Shown here: positions 17,063-26,229 of the stretch, piece after piece
Position numbering within the stretch: position 1 is the stretch's first letter
How the letters are laid out: each line of letters begins with the position of its first letter
Assembly: GCF_004365875.1 (NCBI RefSeq)
Contig: NZ_SODF01000001.1
Location: 3,286,001 to 3,350,000 of the forward strand
DNA from: Kribbella kalugense
GTDB lineage: Bacteria > Actinomycetota > Actinomycetes > Propionibacteriales > Kribbellaceae
DNA: 64,000 nt
Direction of reading: 5' to 3'
Made by a program: the position numbers and the translations under genes
The notes under the pieces: generated by a model
Seen by the model: the letters and a program-made list of their open reading frames with translations, nothing else
The model's database searches: none
What the model was told of the DNA's origin: nothing

Positions 17063-18207
17063 GTGACGATCGGCAGACTGACCCGGACGGTGAGACCGCC
17101 TTCTGGGTTGGCCTGTGCGTTGGCGTCGCCTCCGTGTGCGCGTGCCACCGCACGGACGATCGACAACCCCAACCCGGAACCCTTGTGACCGGTTCGTACC
17201 CGACCCCTGCGGAAGGGCTCGAACAGCGACTCCACGTCGTACTCGGGTATCACTGGACCGGTGTTGACCACGGTCAGCTCCGCGTGCTCACGCGACTGTC
17301 TGGTCTCCACGTCCACTCGCCCGCCCGTGATGTTGTAGCGAACGGCGTTCTCCACCAGGTTCTCCACCAACCGCCCGAGCAGCACCGGATCGCCTGCGGT
17401 TCGTGCTCCCTTCAGTGAGCTCCTAATCGTCAGTTCTGTCTCGGTTGCTTCGATCACCTCGGCTGCGATCGAGGCGAGGTCGGTCGGCTCCTTCTCGAAC
17501 GCGGCCCCCTCGCTCTCCGCGAGCAGTAACAGCCCCTCGATCAGTTGTTCATGCCGCTCGTTGACCTTGAGCAGCGAGGTGCCCAGATCCTTCGTCTGGT
17601 CTGGTACACCAGCTTCGCCGAGCGCGATCTCGACCAGCAGGCGGTTCATCGCCAGCGGCGTGCGCAGCTCGTGGGACGCGTTGGCGACGAACCTGCGCTG
17701 CCCGTCGAACGATCGGTCCAGCCGCTCCAGCATCTCGTCGAAGCTGTCGGCCAGCCGCTTCACATCGTCCTCCGGACCGCGCAGCGCGATCCGCTCGTGC
17801 AGGCCGGACCCGATCCCATCTGCCGCGGCGATCCGTTGGGCGGTCTCGCGGATCCGTTGCACGGGTCGAAGCGCTCGCCCGGCGATCACCCACCCGGACG
17901 CCCCGGCGAGCAGGCCGACCCCGAGCAGCGCGAGTCCACCTTGGGTCAGCAGCGACCGCCCGGCCGTCGCGCGTACCTCGTCCTGCTGACGCCGGATCTC
18001 GTCAACCAGCTTGTCCATGTCGCGGCCGGGGGTGTTCGTGGCCTCGGCTCGGAGCGCGGTGACGCGCGCGTCGGTCTGCCGATTCAGCTGTGCGGCAAGG
18101 CTGTTCTGAACCAGGACATACGTCACACCAAGTAGCATCGCGCCGGCGACGAGGAAGAGACCGCCATACAGCACCGTCAGGCGCCCCCGCAGGGTCCAGC
18201 TCCTCAT
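17059..18207 (-). CDS. Sensor histidine kinase
   Basis: A 382-aa membrane sensor kinase. Two membrane helices (about 12-34 and 88-110) flank a short external loop of about 50 residues, followed by HAMP. The H-box NASHELRTPLA carries the phospho-accepting His179. The ATPase domain has the N-box ENLVENAVRYN and the G-box GHKGSGLGLSI. Its ATG overlaps the stop of the response-regulator gene by four bases, so the two form one operon with the regulator first. The lipoprotein/ABC-export cluster divergent from them is the likely target. Confidence 0.92.
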   Translation of the reverse strand: MRSWTLRGRLTVLYGGLFLVAGAMLLGVTYVLVQNSLAAQLNRQTDARVTALRAEATNTPGRDMDKLVDEIRRQQDEVRATAGRSLLTQGGLALLGVGLLAGASGWVIAGRALRPVQRIRETAQRIAAADGIGSGLHERIALRGPEDDVKRLADSFDEMLERLDRSFDGQRRFVANASHELRTPLAMNRLLVEIALGEAGVPDQTKDLGTSLLKVNERHEQLIEGLLLLAESEGAAFEKEPTDLASIAAEVIEATETELTIRSSLKGARTAGDPVLLGRLVENLVENAVRYNITGGRVDVETRQSREHAELTVVNTGPVIPEYDVESLFEPFRRGRVRTGHKGSGLGLSIVRAVARAHGGDANAQANPEGGLTVRVSLPIVT

Positions 18208-18860
18208 GGCAACCGGTAGCCCGCGCCGGGCACGGTCTCGACCAAGGGCGGGTCACCCAGCTTGCGACGCAGCTTCATCACCGTCACCCGGACCGCGTTC
18301 GTGAACGGATCGATGTTCTCGTCCCACGCCTTCTCCAGCAGCGTTTCCGCCGACACCACGGATCCCTCAGCGCGCAGCAGCTCCGCGAGAACGGCGAACT
18401 CGCGGTTGGCCAGCGTGATCGACCGCCCGTCCCGCTCGATCGACCGCCGGGCCGGATCCAGCCTGATGCCGGCGCGCTCGAGCAGCGGCGGCACGGCCGG
18501 TTGAGAACGCCGGGCCAGCGCGTGCACCCGGGCCGCCAGCTCGGCGAACGAGAACGGCTTGCCCAGATAGTCGTCCGCTCCGATCGCCAGACCTGCCACC
18601 CGCTGCCGAACCGCGGTCGATGCCGTCAGCATCAATATCCGCGCGGACGATCCACTGTCGACGATCCGCCGGCACACCTCGTCGCCATGCACGAGCGGCA
18701 GGTCCCGGTCCAGGACGACCACGTCGTACGCGTACAAGCCGATCCGCTCCAGCGCAGCGGCGCCGTCGTACACCACGTCGACGGCGAAGGACTCGCGGCG
18801 CAGGCCCCGCGCGACCGCATCCGCCAGCACGTCCTCGTCCTCGACCACCAGGATCCGCAT
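18204..18860 (-). CDS. OmpR/PhoB-type response regulator
   Basis: A 218-aa regulator. The receiver domain starts MRILVVEDED; the phospho-acceptor is probably Asp51 in VVLDRDLP, and the conserved Lys lies in LGKPFSF. The C-terminal winged helix (NREFAVLAELL, NAVRVTVMKLRRKLG, ETVPGAGYRLP) is of the OmpR type. The true start is the ATG at 18860, directly behind GGAGGT; the much longer open frame upstream is antisense to other genes. It is paired with the kinase at 17059-18207 and transcribed away from the lipoprotein/ABC genes. Confidence 0.93.
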   Translation of the reverse strand: MRILVVEDEDVLADAVARGLRRESFAVDVVYDGAAALERIGLYAYDVVVLDRDLPLVHGDEVCRRIVDSGSSARILMLTASTAVRQRVAGLAIGADDYLGKPFSFAELAARVHALARRSQPAVPPLLERAGIRLDPARRSIERDGRSITLANREFAVLAELLRAEGSVVSAETLLEKAWDENIDPFTNAVRVTVMKLRRKLGDPPLVETVPGAGYRLP

Positions 18861-18951
18861 ACCTCCATCGTGCCGGGCAGCTTGTAACCAGGACATAACC
18901 GACATGCTGCTGGTTACGCTGCGGTTATTCCTCGACCGCTTCAGTGGTCGC

Positions 18952-19461
18952 ATGACAACGAAACGAACCGCGGTACTCCTTCTGCTCGCCGTCTCCCTGA
19001 CCGGATGCTTCGGCGGCACGAGCGACAAGGTAGCGACGGCCAATACGCCGGCGGCGACCGTAACAGCTTCGGCGCCGGCGGTACCCACAAGCACTACGAG
19101 CACAGCCAAGACCTTCAGCGAGTGCATGGCGGACCACGGCGTCGACGTCCCCGAGCCCGAGCCTGGCAAGGGCCTGGCCGGAATCGATCCGGCGCTGGCC
19201 GAGACGCCGGCCTTCAAGACGGCGCTCGAGGCCTGCAAGAACCTGATCCAGGGTGGCGTCCGCAGCAGCCAGCCACAGGACATGGACAAGTACCTGGCTT
19301 TCGCCAAGTGCATGCGAGGCAACGGGTTGCCGGACTTCCCGGACCCCAAGCCGGGCGACAAGAACGGACTGTTCGGCGGCAGCAACGTCGACCGTAACAG
19401 CCCGGCCTTCCAGAAGGCGTCCAAAGCTTGCACCCACGTCCTGAGCGGGGCGGCCGGATGA
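18952..19461 (+). CDS. Cys-repeat lipoprotein of an ABC-export cassette
   Basis: A 169-aa lipoprotein. The signal peptide ends in the lipobox LTGC, then a Ser/Thr/Ala-rich linker. The mature part holds two copies of an arrangement: F-x2-C-M-x-D-H/G-N-G followed by P-x-P, then later a Cys in LEACKNL or SKACTHVL. This gives four Cys that could form two disulfides. I have the impression that such proteins often precede HlyD/MacB cassettes controlled by two-component systems in actinomycetes. Its stop overlaps the start of the next gene (ATGA). The precise role (sensor, chaperone or substrate trap) is unknown. Confidence 0.75.
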   Translation: MTTKRTAVLLLLAVSLTGCFGGTSDKVATANTPAATVTASAPAVPTSTTSTAKTFSECMADHGVDVPEPEPGKGLAGIDPALAETPAFKTALEACKNLIQGGVRSSQPQDMDKYLAFAKCMRGNGLPDFPDPKPGDKNGLFGGSNVDRNSPAFQKASKACTHVLSGAAG

Positions 19462-20545
19462 GAACACGGCTCTTGATCGGCGGCGGCCTGGTCGCGGTGG
19501 TCGTGCTCGTCGTGGTGATCGTCGGTGTCGGCGGAGGTGGCAACGAGTCGTCGGCAGGCAACGGGTTGCCGCCGGCAACAGCCACCGTGACGAAGGCCGA
19601 CCTGGTTCAGTCCGTTCATGTGAGCGGGACCCTGTCGTACGGCGTACCGCAGGCGATGACCGCCGCGGCAAACACCGGCGTCGTCACCTGGATCGCACCG
19701 GAGGGTTCGATCGTGAAGGTCGGCCAGCCGGTGTACAGGATCGACAACGTGCCAGTGATCCTGCTGCAGGGCACAACACCCCTCTTCCGCGCGCTCGGCC
19801 CAGACTCCAAGGGATCGGACGTTCTGGAAATCGAGCAAAACCTCGCGCTGCTCGGTTTCTTCAAGCAGAAGGCGAACACGGTGTACGACGCCGCCACGGT
19901 GAGTGCGGTCAACGCGTGGCAGCAGGCGACCGGACAGCCGGTGACCGGCTCGGTGGATCCGCACCTCGTGGTGATGGCCCAGCTCGGGCCGCCGGCGAAC
20001 CTGATCGGGAACGGCGACATCCGTGTCGCGCTGCACTCGCTGGAGATCGGCGACCGGGTCGGCTCGAACGCGAACAACGGGATCATCACCTATACCGGGA
20101 CTAAGCCGCTGGTAGTGGTCGGGCTCGATGTGGCCAAGCAGTACCTGGTGAAGAAGGGGCTGAAGGCAACCGTCACGCTTCCGACCGGAAAGTCGTCGGC
20201 CGGGACTGTGGCCAGTGTCTCCAAGGTCGCGACGGTTCCCGATCCGGGTGACAAAGACGCCCAGCCGCCGACCATTCCGGTCGTCATCACGCTCGCCGAT
20301 CCGGCCTCGGCCGGTGAGCTCGATGCCGCACCTGTCGACGTGGCGCTGGTGTCGGCACAGAAGACCGGCGTACTCGCAGTGCCGATCTCGGCGCTGGTCG
20401 CGCTGGCCGAAGGTGGGTACGGCGTCCAGGTCGTCGCCGACGGCAAAGCGTCATACGTCCCGGTAGGAACGGGGATGTTCGCGGACGGGAAGGTCGAGAT
20501 CTCCGGCAGCGGGATCAGCGCCGGGACTGTGGTCGGGGTGCCGTC

Positions 20546-20549
<4 letters not shown>
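19458..20549 (+). CDS. Membrane fusion (HlyD-like) protein with peptidoglycan-binding domain
   Basis: A 363-aa protein anchored by an N-terminal membrane helix (LLIGGGLVAVVVLVVVIVGV). A beta-barrel/lipoyl-like first part (VTKADLVQSVHVSGTL) is followed by a PG-binding-1 helical domain (DVLEIEQNLALLGFF, VSAVNAWQQATG), then barrel sequence to the end. This layout is typical of adaptor proteins of Gram-positive MacB-type exporters. It overlaps its neighbours on both sides (ATGA with the lipoprotein, GTGA with the ATPase), so the four genes 18952-22439 form one tightly coupled operon. Confidence 0.88.
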
Positions 20550-21245
<696 letters not shown>

Positions 21246-21256
<11 letters not shown>

Positions 21257-22439
21257 GCTCATTCCTGGACGACTGTCGTTGCCGGACTTGGTCCGGGTAG
21301 GGCAGGCCGGTCTCCGGGCTCGGCCGCTGCGTGTCCTGTTGTCGGCGCTGGGCATCGCGATCGGAATCGCCGCGATGGTCGCGGTGGTGGGGATTTCCAG
21401 CTCCAGCCGCGAGGATCTGAACCGGCAACTACAGTCGCTCGGAACGAACCTGTTGACGGCAGGCCCAGGGAAGAATCTGTTCGGCGAGGACGTGCATCTC
21501 CCGGCGGAGTCGGTAGCGATGGTCGGCCGGATCGAACCGGTCACCTCGGTCTCAGCGACCGCGCTGGTGCAGGATGCTTCGGTGTATCGGACGGACAAGA
21601 TCCCGGCCGGACAAACTGGTGGCATCCAGGTCCTGGCCGCACAGGTGGATCTGCTCCCGACGATCAGTGGGCAATTGGCCGAAGGGGTGTTCCTCAATGA
21701 AGCCATCGCTCAGTACCCGGCGGTCGTTCTGGGTGCTCAGGCCGCCGATCACCTCGGTGCCGCGCCCCATCAGCAGGTCTACCTCGGCAAGCAGTGGTTC
21801 ACGGTTGTCGGCGTCCTGCAACCTGCGCCGCTGGCGCCGGAGCTCGACAACGCCGCGCTGGTTGGTTGGCCGGCAGCCGAGAAACTTCTCGGTTTCGACG
21901 GCTATCCGACGACGATCTATGCACGGGCGGTCGAGGACGACGTGACCGCTGTACAGAAGGTGCTTGCGACAACGGCCAATCCCGAAGCCCCGAACGAGGT
22001 GGACGTGTCTCGCCCGTCCGACGCGCTGGCCGCACAGCAGGCCGCGGACGCGACACTCAACGCACTCCTCCTCGGGCTGGGCGCGGTCGCGCTGCTGGTC
22101 GGCGGCGTCGGCGTGGCGAACACCATGGTGATCTCGGTGCTTGAACGCCGCGGCGAGATCGGTCTTCGCCGCTCACTCGGCGCGACCCGCGCTCAGATCC
22201 GCTCGCAGTTCCTCGCCGAGGCACTCCTGCTGTCGACCCTCGGTGGAGTCGGCGGCGCCTTGATCGGATCGCTCGTCACCATCGGTTACGCGTTCTCCCG
22301 CGGCTGGCCAGCTGTCGTGCCGCCGTGGGCCCTGGCCGGTGGACTCCTCGCGACCCTGGTGCTCGGTAGCATCGCCGGCCTTTATCCGGCCATCCGGGCC
22401 GCCCGTCTGTCTCCGACGGAGGCGCTGTCGACTCCATAG
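21246..22439 (+). CDS. MacB-like ABC exporter permease
   Basis: A 397-aa membrane protein. The first membrane helix (VLLSALGIAIGIAAMVAVVGI) is followed by a large extracytoplasmic MacB-PCD domain and three C-terminal helices of the FtsX type (LLLGLGAVALLVGGVGVANTM, EIGLRRSLGATRAQI). It completes the exporter with the ATPase and adaptor. The ATG at 21246 lies inside the end of the ATPase gene. Its substrate is not evident; MacB relatives act mechanically on envelope substrates or expel antibiotics and peptides. Confidence 0.93.
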
Positions 22440-22448
22440 CGACACCAG

Positions 22449-23894
22449 CTAGCGCCGGACGGCGTCATCGCGCAAGGACGCTGCGGCGACAACCAGCGCA
22501 AGCAGGGCGAACACGCACGCGATGACGAACCCGAGCCGCACGGCATCCGAAAGAACGGACTCAGCGGTGAACGCGATCAGTGTGGAGATGGCAAACGCGA
22601 GCGCTCCCCCCGCTTCCTGGCTAGCGCCGAGGATGCCACCGATGACGCCGGCTTCCGAGTTCGGCACATCGCGCATGATCGCGATCTGCAGCGCGACGAA
22701 CGAGGATCCGATCCCCAGTCCCGCGATGACGAATCCCGGCAGCAGCGACAACGGGTAGCTGGCAAGCGGAGCCGACGCGCCGATCGCGGCGGTTCCCGCC
22801 GCCGTGAGACCGAACGCGAGAACTTCGACCTTTGCAGGACCCCAGCGCTCAACGAGACGCGATCCCGCGATCGAGCCCACAATGACGCTCATCGCGATCG
22901 GGAGGTACGCGATCCCAGTCAGCGTAGGCGTGAGACCGAGCACCCGGTTGAGGTAAAGACTTGCGAAGAAGAACAGCGTGAGGAGGGTACCGAAGGCAAG
23001 GATCGTCAGCACCAGCACCACGCGAACGCCGCTGCGGGCCAGCACGCTCGGGGGCACGATGGGGTGAGCGACGCGGCGCTCGACGAGGACCGCCGCAACC
23101 AGCAGAACGATCCCCACCGCAAGAAGCACGAATCCCAGCACTGTGGTCTGCTCGCTGACCTCGCCAAGGCCAAGGCATCCCGCGAGGAGACCGGTTGCAA
23201 TGAAAACACCGCCGGCAACGTCGACCGGCCGGCGTTCGATCGCGGCGCCACTTGGACGGACGGTGTAGTGGATGCCAGCGAGGACGAGCACACCGACTGG
23301 CACATTAATCAGAAATGTTGCACGCCATCCCAGCGACTGGGTGAGCACGCCTCCAAGGATGACGCCTGCGACAGCACCGAGGCCACCGAGCGCGCCCCAG
23401 ATCCCAAATGCCCGGGAACGGTCACGGCCTCCGGGGAATGCCTCGTTGAGCGCTGCAAGTGCGGCTGGAGACAATAGAGCGGCCCCGATCCCTTGGACGA
23501 CTCGGGCCCCGATCAGCATTGGCGGGTTCAGACTGAGGCTCGCGAGTGCCGAAGCAATGACGAAGATCGCCGTACCGGTCACCAGGATCCGTCGATGACC
23601 CATCAGATCAGCCAGGCGTCCCCCGAGGATCAGCAGTCCACCGAGCGTCGCGCCGTATCCGGTTACCAAGTACTGCAACTGCCCGGCGCCGATGCCGAGG
23701 TCGGCGCCGATGGTCGGCAACGCGACATTGATGATGGAGACGCCGATGAAGACCATCGCCTGGGCAGCACAGAGTACGGCCAGGATTCCCCATCGGTGCC
23801 CCTGCCGTGGTGGATCGGCGGGTGAGCCACTCAGGGGGTGGGGCTGCTCCTGACGGGGCTGCGCCTGCGATTGATCCACTACTCGTCGAGCCAT
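22449..23894 (-). CDS. MFS multidrug efflux transporter (DHA2/EmrB type)
   Basis: A 481-aa transporter with about 14 hydrophobic helices. Family motifs are seen: ADLMGHRRILVTG (motif A), GARVVQGIGAALLSPAA (motif B) and WGALGGLGAVAGVILGGVLT (motif C), as in drug:H+ antiporters. The ATG at 23894 follows AAAGGA. It is divergent from a MarR regulator with a long palindrome between them, the usual arrangement for a drug-responsive pump. Nine bases separate its end from the convergent permease gene. Confidence 0.92.
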   Translation of the reverse strand: MARRVVDQSQAQPRQEQPHPLSGSPADPPRQGHRWGILAVLCAAQAMVFIGVSIINVALPTIGADLGIGAGQLQYLVTGYGATLGGLLILGGRLADLMGHRRILVTGTAIFVIASALASLSLNPPMLIGARVVQGIGAALLSPAALAALNEAFPGGRDRSRAFGIWGALGGLGAVAGVILGGVLTQSLGWRATFLINVPVGVLVLAGIHYTVRPSGAAIERRPVDVAGGVFIATGLLAGCLGLGEVSEQTTVLGFVLLAVGIVLLVAAVLVERRVAHPIVPPSVLARSGVRVVLVLTILAFGTLLTLFFFASLYLNRVLGLTPTLTGIAYLPIAMSVIVGSIAGSRLVERWGPAKVEVLAFGLTAAGTAAIGASAPLASYPLSLLPGFVIAGLGIGSSFVALQIAIMRDVPNSEAGVIGGILGASQEAGGALAFAISTLIAFTAESVLSDAVRLGFVIACVFALLALVVAAASLRDDAVRR

Positions 23895-23923
23895 CAGCAG
23901 TCCTTTGTCGAGATCATCACTAG

Positions 23924-23957
23924 TTGAGATCATCGACTTTAAAGTTGATGATCTCAA
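23924..23957. promoter_or_regulatory. 34-bp palindrome with an extra half-site (MarR operator)
   Basis: A near-perfect palindrome with outer arms TTGAGATCATC and GATGATCTCAA and inner arms GACTTT and AAAGTT (one mismatch). A further direct copy of GAGATCATC lies just left, at about 23910-23918. The site is centred between the MFS start (23894) and the MarR start (23995), so it should cover both promoters and be bound by the MarR product. Confidence 0.75.
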
Positions 23958-23994
23958 CAGTCAACATGACCATCGATCGTCTACACTGTGGAGC

Positions 23995-24447
23995 ATGCCC
24001 ATCGACGACGGCCTACTCCTTTCGGAGGGTCTGATTGCTCTGGGCCTCGCCGTCGAGCGCTTGCGCGCGAGCGTGTGCCGCGAGCTGGACCTCACGCCAC
24101 AGCAGGTCCAGCTCGTCTGCGCCCTCGATCATGGCCAGCGAACTTCCGGCGGCCTGGCCCGACTGCTCGCGTGCGACAAGACCAACATCACGGGCCTTGT
24201 CGACCGACTTGGATCCAAGGGGCTGGTGCACCGCGTCCGCGACGAGGCGGACCGACGCATCGTCCATATCGCACTCACCGACGAAGGGCGCCAAGTAGTT
24301 AACGAGTTCCGGCGACTGGCTGGCGCACAGTTCGCGGCCGCCGTCGCAAGCTGGCCGCACAGCGAGCAGCAGCAGCTAGCCCGAGCTGCCCGCAAAGCAG
24401 TGCAGGCGTTCGGGCCAGATCTCCTTCCTCCAGCAGTCAGCGGCTGA
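23995..24447 (+). CDS. MarR-family regulator
   Basis: A 150-aa winged-helix protein. The DNA-binding part reads GGLARLLACDKTNITGLVDRL, followed by the wing DEADRRIVHIALTDEGRQV, which are MarR hallmarks. The ATG at 23995 follows GTGGAG. The frame open upstream runs through the palindrome and is not used. It presumably represses the divergent MFS pump and itself until a phenolic or drug ligand binds. It converges with the cupin gene, leaving 11 bases. Confidence 0.9.
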   Translation: MPIDDGLLLSEGLIALGLAVERLRASVCRELDLTPQQVQLVCALDHGQRTSGGLARLLACDKTNITGLVDRLGSKGLVHRVRDEADRRIVHIALTDEGRQVVNEFRRLAGAQFAAAVASWPHSEQQQLARAARKAVQAFGPDLLPPAVSG

Positions 24448-24458
24448 ACTGGCGGTGG

Positions 24459-24758
24459 CTAGGGTGCCTTCAATTCGAAGATCAGCGACCTGATCACCGT
24501 CGTGCCCACGTTCTCGGTTGCGTGCTCTGCCGCGTCGTGCCACCAGGCGGTGCCGACTGGGAGTTCGACCTCTTCCGTCTCACCGGACGCTGTGTGGAAG
24601 CGCAGCCGGCCCGTCTCGAGGTTGTATACGACGATGTCGGGGTGACTGTGCATCGGAGTCGTGTCGCCCGGCGTCAGGCGCGACTGCAGCAGACGGATGC
24701 GTTCGTTCTCGAACACTTTCGTGTACACGTGCGAAGCTACTTCAAGGGGATCAGGCAT
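24459..24758 (-). CDS. Small cupin-domain protein
   Basis: A 99-aa single-domain cupin. The first cupin motif is visible as TPGDTTPMHSHPDIVVYNLETG with two His and an acidic residue nearby, and the second as AWWHDAAEHATENVG, so a metal site is plausible. Its reaction is unknown. It follows GGGAGCGG and is probably the last gene of the operon WrbA-LUD-cupin. Confidence 0.8.
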   Translation of the reverse strand: MPDPLEVASHVYTKVFENERIRLLQSRLTPGDTTPMHSHPDIVVYNLETGRLRFHTASGETEEVELPVGTAWWHDAAEHATENVGTTVIRSLIFELKAP

Positions 24759-24799
24759 GATCCGCTCCCTTCAGACTTGAGTTCTGTGAGTGCTCTGCA

Positions 24800-25402
24800 T
24801 CAGTAGCCGAGGTTCTCGTCGACGAGGACGATCGTGGTGCGGCCCGGAACCGGCTCACCGGAATAGACGACAAGTTTGTTCACCGCACTGCCTCCCCAGC
24901 CGATGCTCCTGACTCGCGCGTCTTCCTGCGGAAGCGCCACCTGGTAGACCCGCGCGATCGCCGCCTCGAGATCCTTGACGAGCTTGTTCGCTCCGACCAC
25001 CCAGACGACCTTCGCCGGACCAAAGGTGTAGAAGGCCTGGCGACTACCAGTCAGGTCAGCACCCACAACCTGCCCGTCTCGTGTAACGGCCTGCACGCTG
25101 CCCAGGTATACGTCCGCGTTGATCGAGATGCGTTTGCGAATCTCCGTCCGCCGCGCTGCATCGGATTCGGCGATCCAATCCGCATTGCCATAGCGGAGGT
25201 TCTGCGAGCTCTGCAGTTCCTCCACCAAGCCGATCTGCTGCAGGGTCGCCGAGCTCCCGTGCGCGACCAAGGAGCCGCCTGGCAGCAGCTCCAGTACGGC
25301 GTCGCGTGCCTCCGCGCCGGTGCTCACGTGGATGGTCGTGAACCCGCGCCCACTCAGTGCATCGAGCAACCGTCGATCAATCTTGAGTTCATCGAAGTTC
25401 AT
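24800..25402 (-). CDS. LUD-domain protein (LutC/YkgG-like)
   Basis: A 200-aa protein with the LUD fold: GGSLVAHGSSATLQQIGLVE is the conserved loop, and ADVYLGSVQAVTRDGQVVGAD and VVWVVGANKLVKDLEAAIARV complete the fold. LUD proteins are linked to lactate utilisation or to poorly defined redox functions. No lutA/lutB genes are present, so lactate oxidation is not implied. It lies 34 bases after the WrbA gene. Confidence 0.85.
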   Translation of the reverse strand: MNFDELKIDRRLLDALSGRGFTTIHVSTGAEARDAVLELLPGGSLVAHGSSATLQQIGLVEELQSSQNLRYGNADWIAESDAARRTEIRKRISINADVYLGSVQAVTRDGQVVGADLTGSRQAFYTFGPAKVVWVVGANKLVKDLEAAIARVYQVALPQEDARVRSIGWGGSAVNKLVVYSGEPVPGRTTIVLVDENLGY

Positions 25403-25436
25403 TCGGGCATCCCTGCCGTACCAAACACCGCGACAT

Positions 25437-26048
25437 TCATCGGACCGAGGCTCGAGCCGAACGGATCAACTGCGCGAACCGAACGAGGCGCTCAACCAGG
25501 TGATCCATCGAGGCGAAGTGCTCGTCTCTCGGCGCGCCGTCATTGCTCACGTGGGACACGCCATACGGATTCACGACACTCGGGTTGGTATAGCCCGGAG
25601 GCACGAGCACGCCACCGAAATGATGGACCGAGTTGTAGAGCGCGAGGAGCGTTGTCTCCTGGCCACCATGCCGTGTCGAAGCCGAGACGAAACCGGCGTA
25701 CGCCTTGTCGGCCAGGCGGCCCTCAGACCAGAGCCCACCGAGCTGATCGATGAACTGCTTGAGCTGCGCTGAAACATTGCCGAAACGGGTCGGCGTACCG
25801 AACAGTACGGCGTCGGCCCACTCCATGTCGTCCGGCACCGCGGCGGGAACGTCGCGAGTGTCGACAAGGTGGTCGAACCATGCGGGGTTGGACGCGATCG
25901 CCGATTCCGAGGCGATCTCCGCCGCCCGCCGAAGGCGGACCTCAGCGCCGATCTTCTCCCCGGTGTGCGCAGCCCGCTTGGCGAGTGCGTGAACGTTGCC
26001 GGTGGCGCTGTAGTAGATGATGGCCAGGCGTGTGGACGCGTCGGACAT
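25437..26048 (-). CDS. wrbA: WrbA-type NAD(P)H:quinone oxidoreductase
   Basis: A 203-aa flavodoxin-fold protein. LAIIYYSATGNVHALAK is the FMN phosphate loop, GTPTRFGNVSAQLKQFIDQLGGLW and VPPGYTNP are hallmarks of the WrbA family, which reduces quinones by two electrons and limits oxidative stress. The ATG at 26048 follows GGAGGT. It leads an apparent three-gene operon with the LUD and cupin genes and is divergent from the large LuxR-type regulator at 26230. Confidence 0.9.
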   Translation of the reverse strand: MSDASTRLAIIYYSATGNVHALAKRAAHTGEKIGAEVRLRRAAEIASESAIASNPAWFDHLVDTRDVPAAVPDDMEWADAVLFGTPTRFGNVSAQLKQFIDQLGGLWSEGRLADKAYAGFVSASTRHGGQETTLLALYNSVHHFGGVLVPPGYTNPSVVNPYGVSHVSNDGAPRDEHFASMDHLVERLVRFAQLIRSARASVR

Positions 26049-26229
26049 AGGTACCTCCATTTCACTGCCGGCCGATGCTCCGGCTCTTTAAGACTGCTGA
26101 GATCGTCGCCCGCCGCAACCATCCCGCGAATCCACCGTCTGCTACCCGATACGACCGGCTTTGCCTTACCTACCGTGCAGTAACGCCTTAGTTCGAGAGA
26201 TGTGAACGTGCGCGCTACGCCTGCCCGAG

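Noticed and set aside
18861-20036. A 610-codon minus-strand frame that would extend the response regulator by nearly 400 residues
   Set aside because: It runs antisense through the lipoprotein and adaptor genes, which have domains and overlapping starts. The receiver domain begins normally at 18860.
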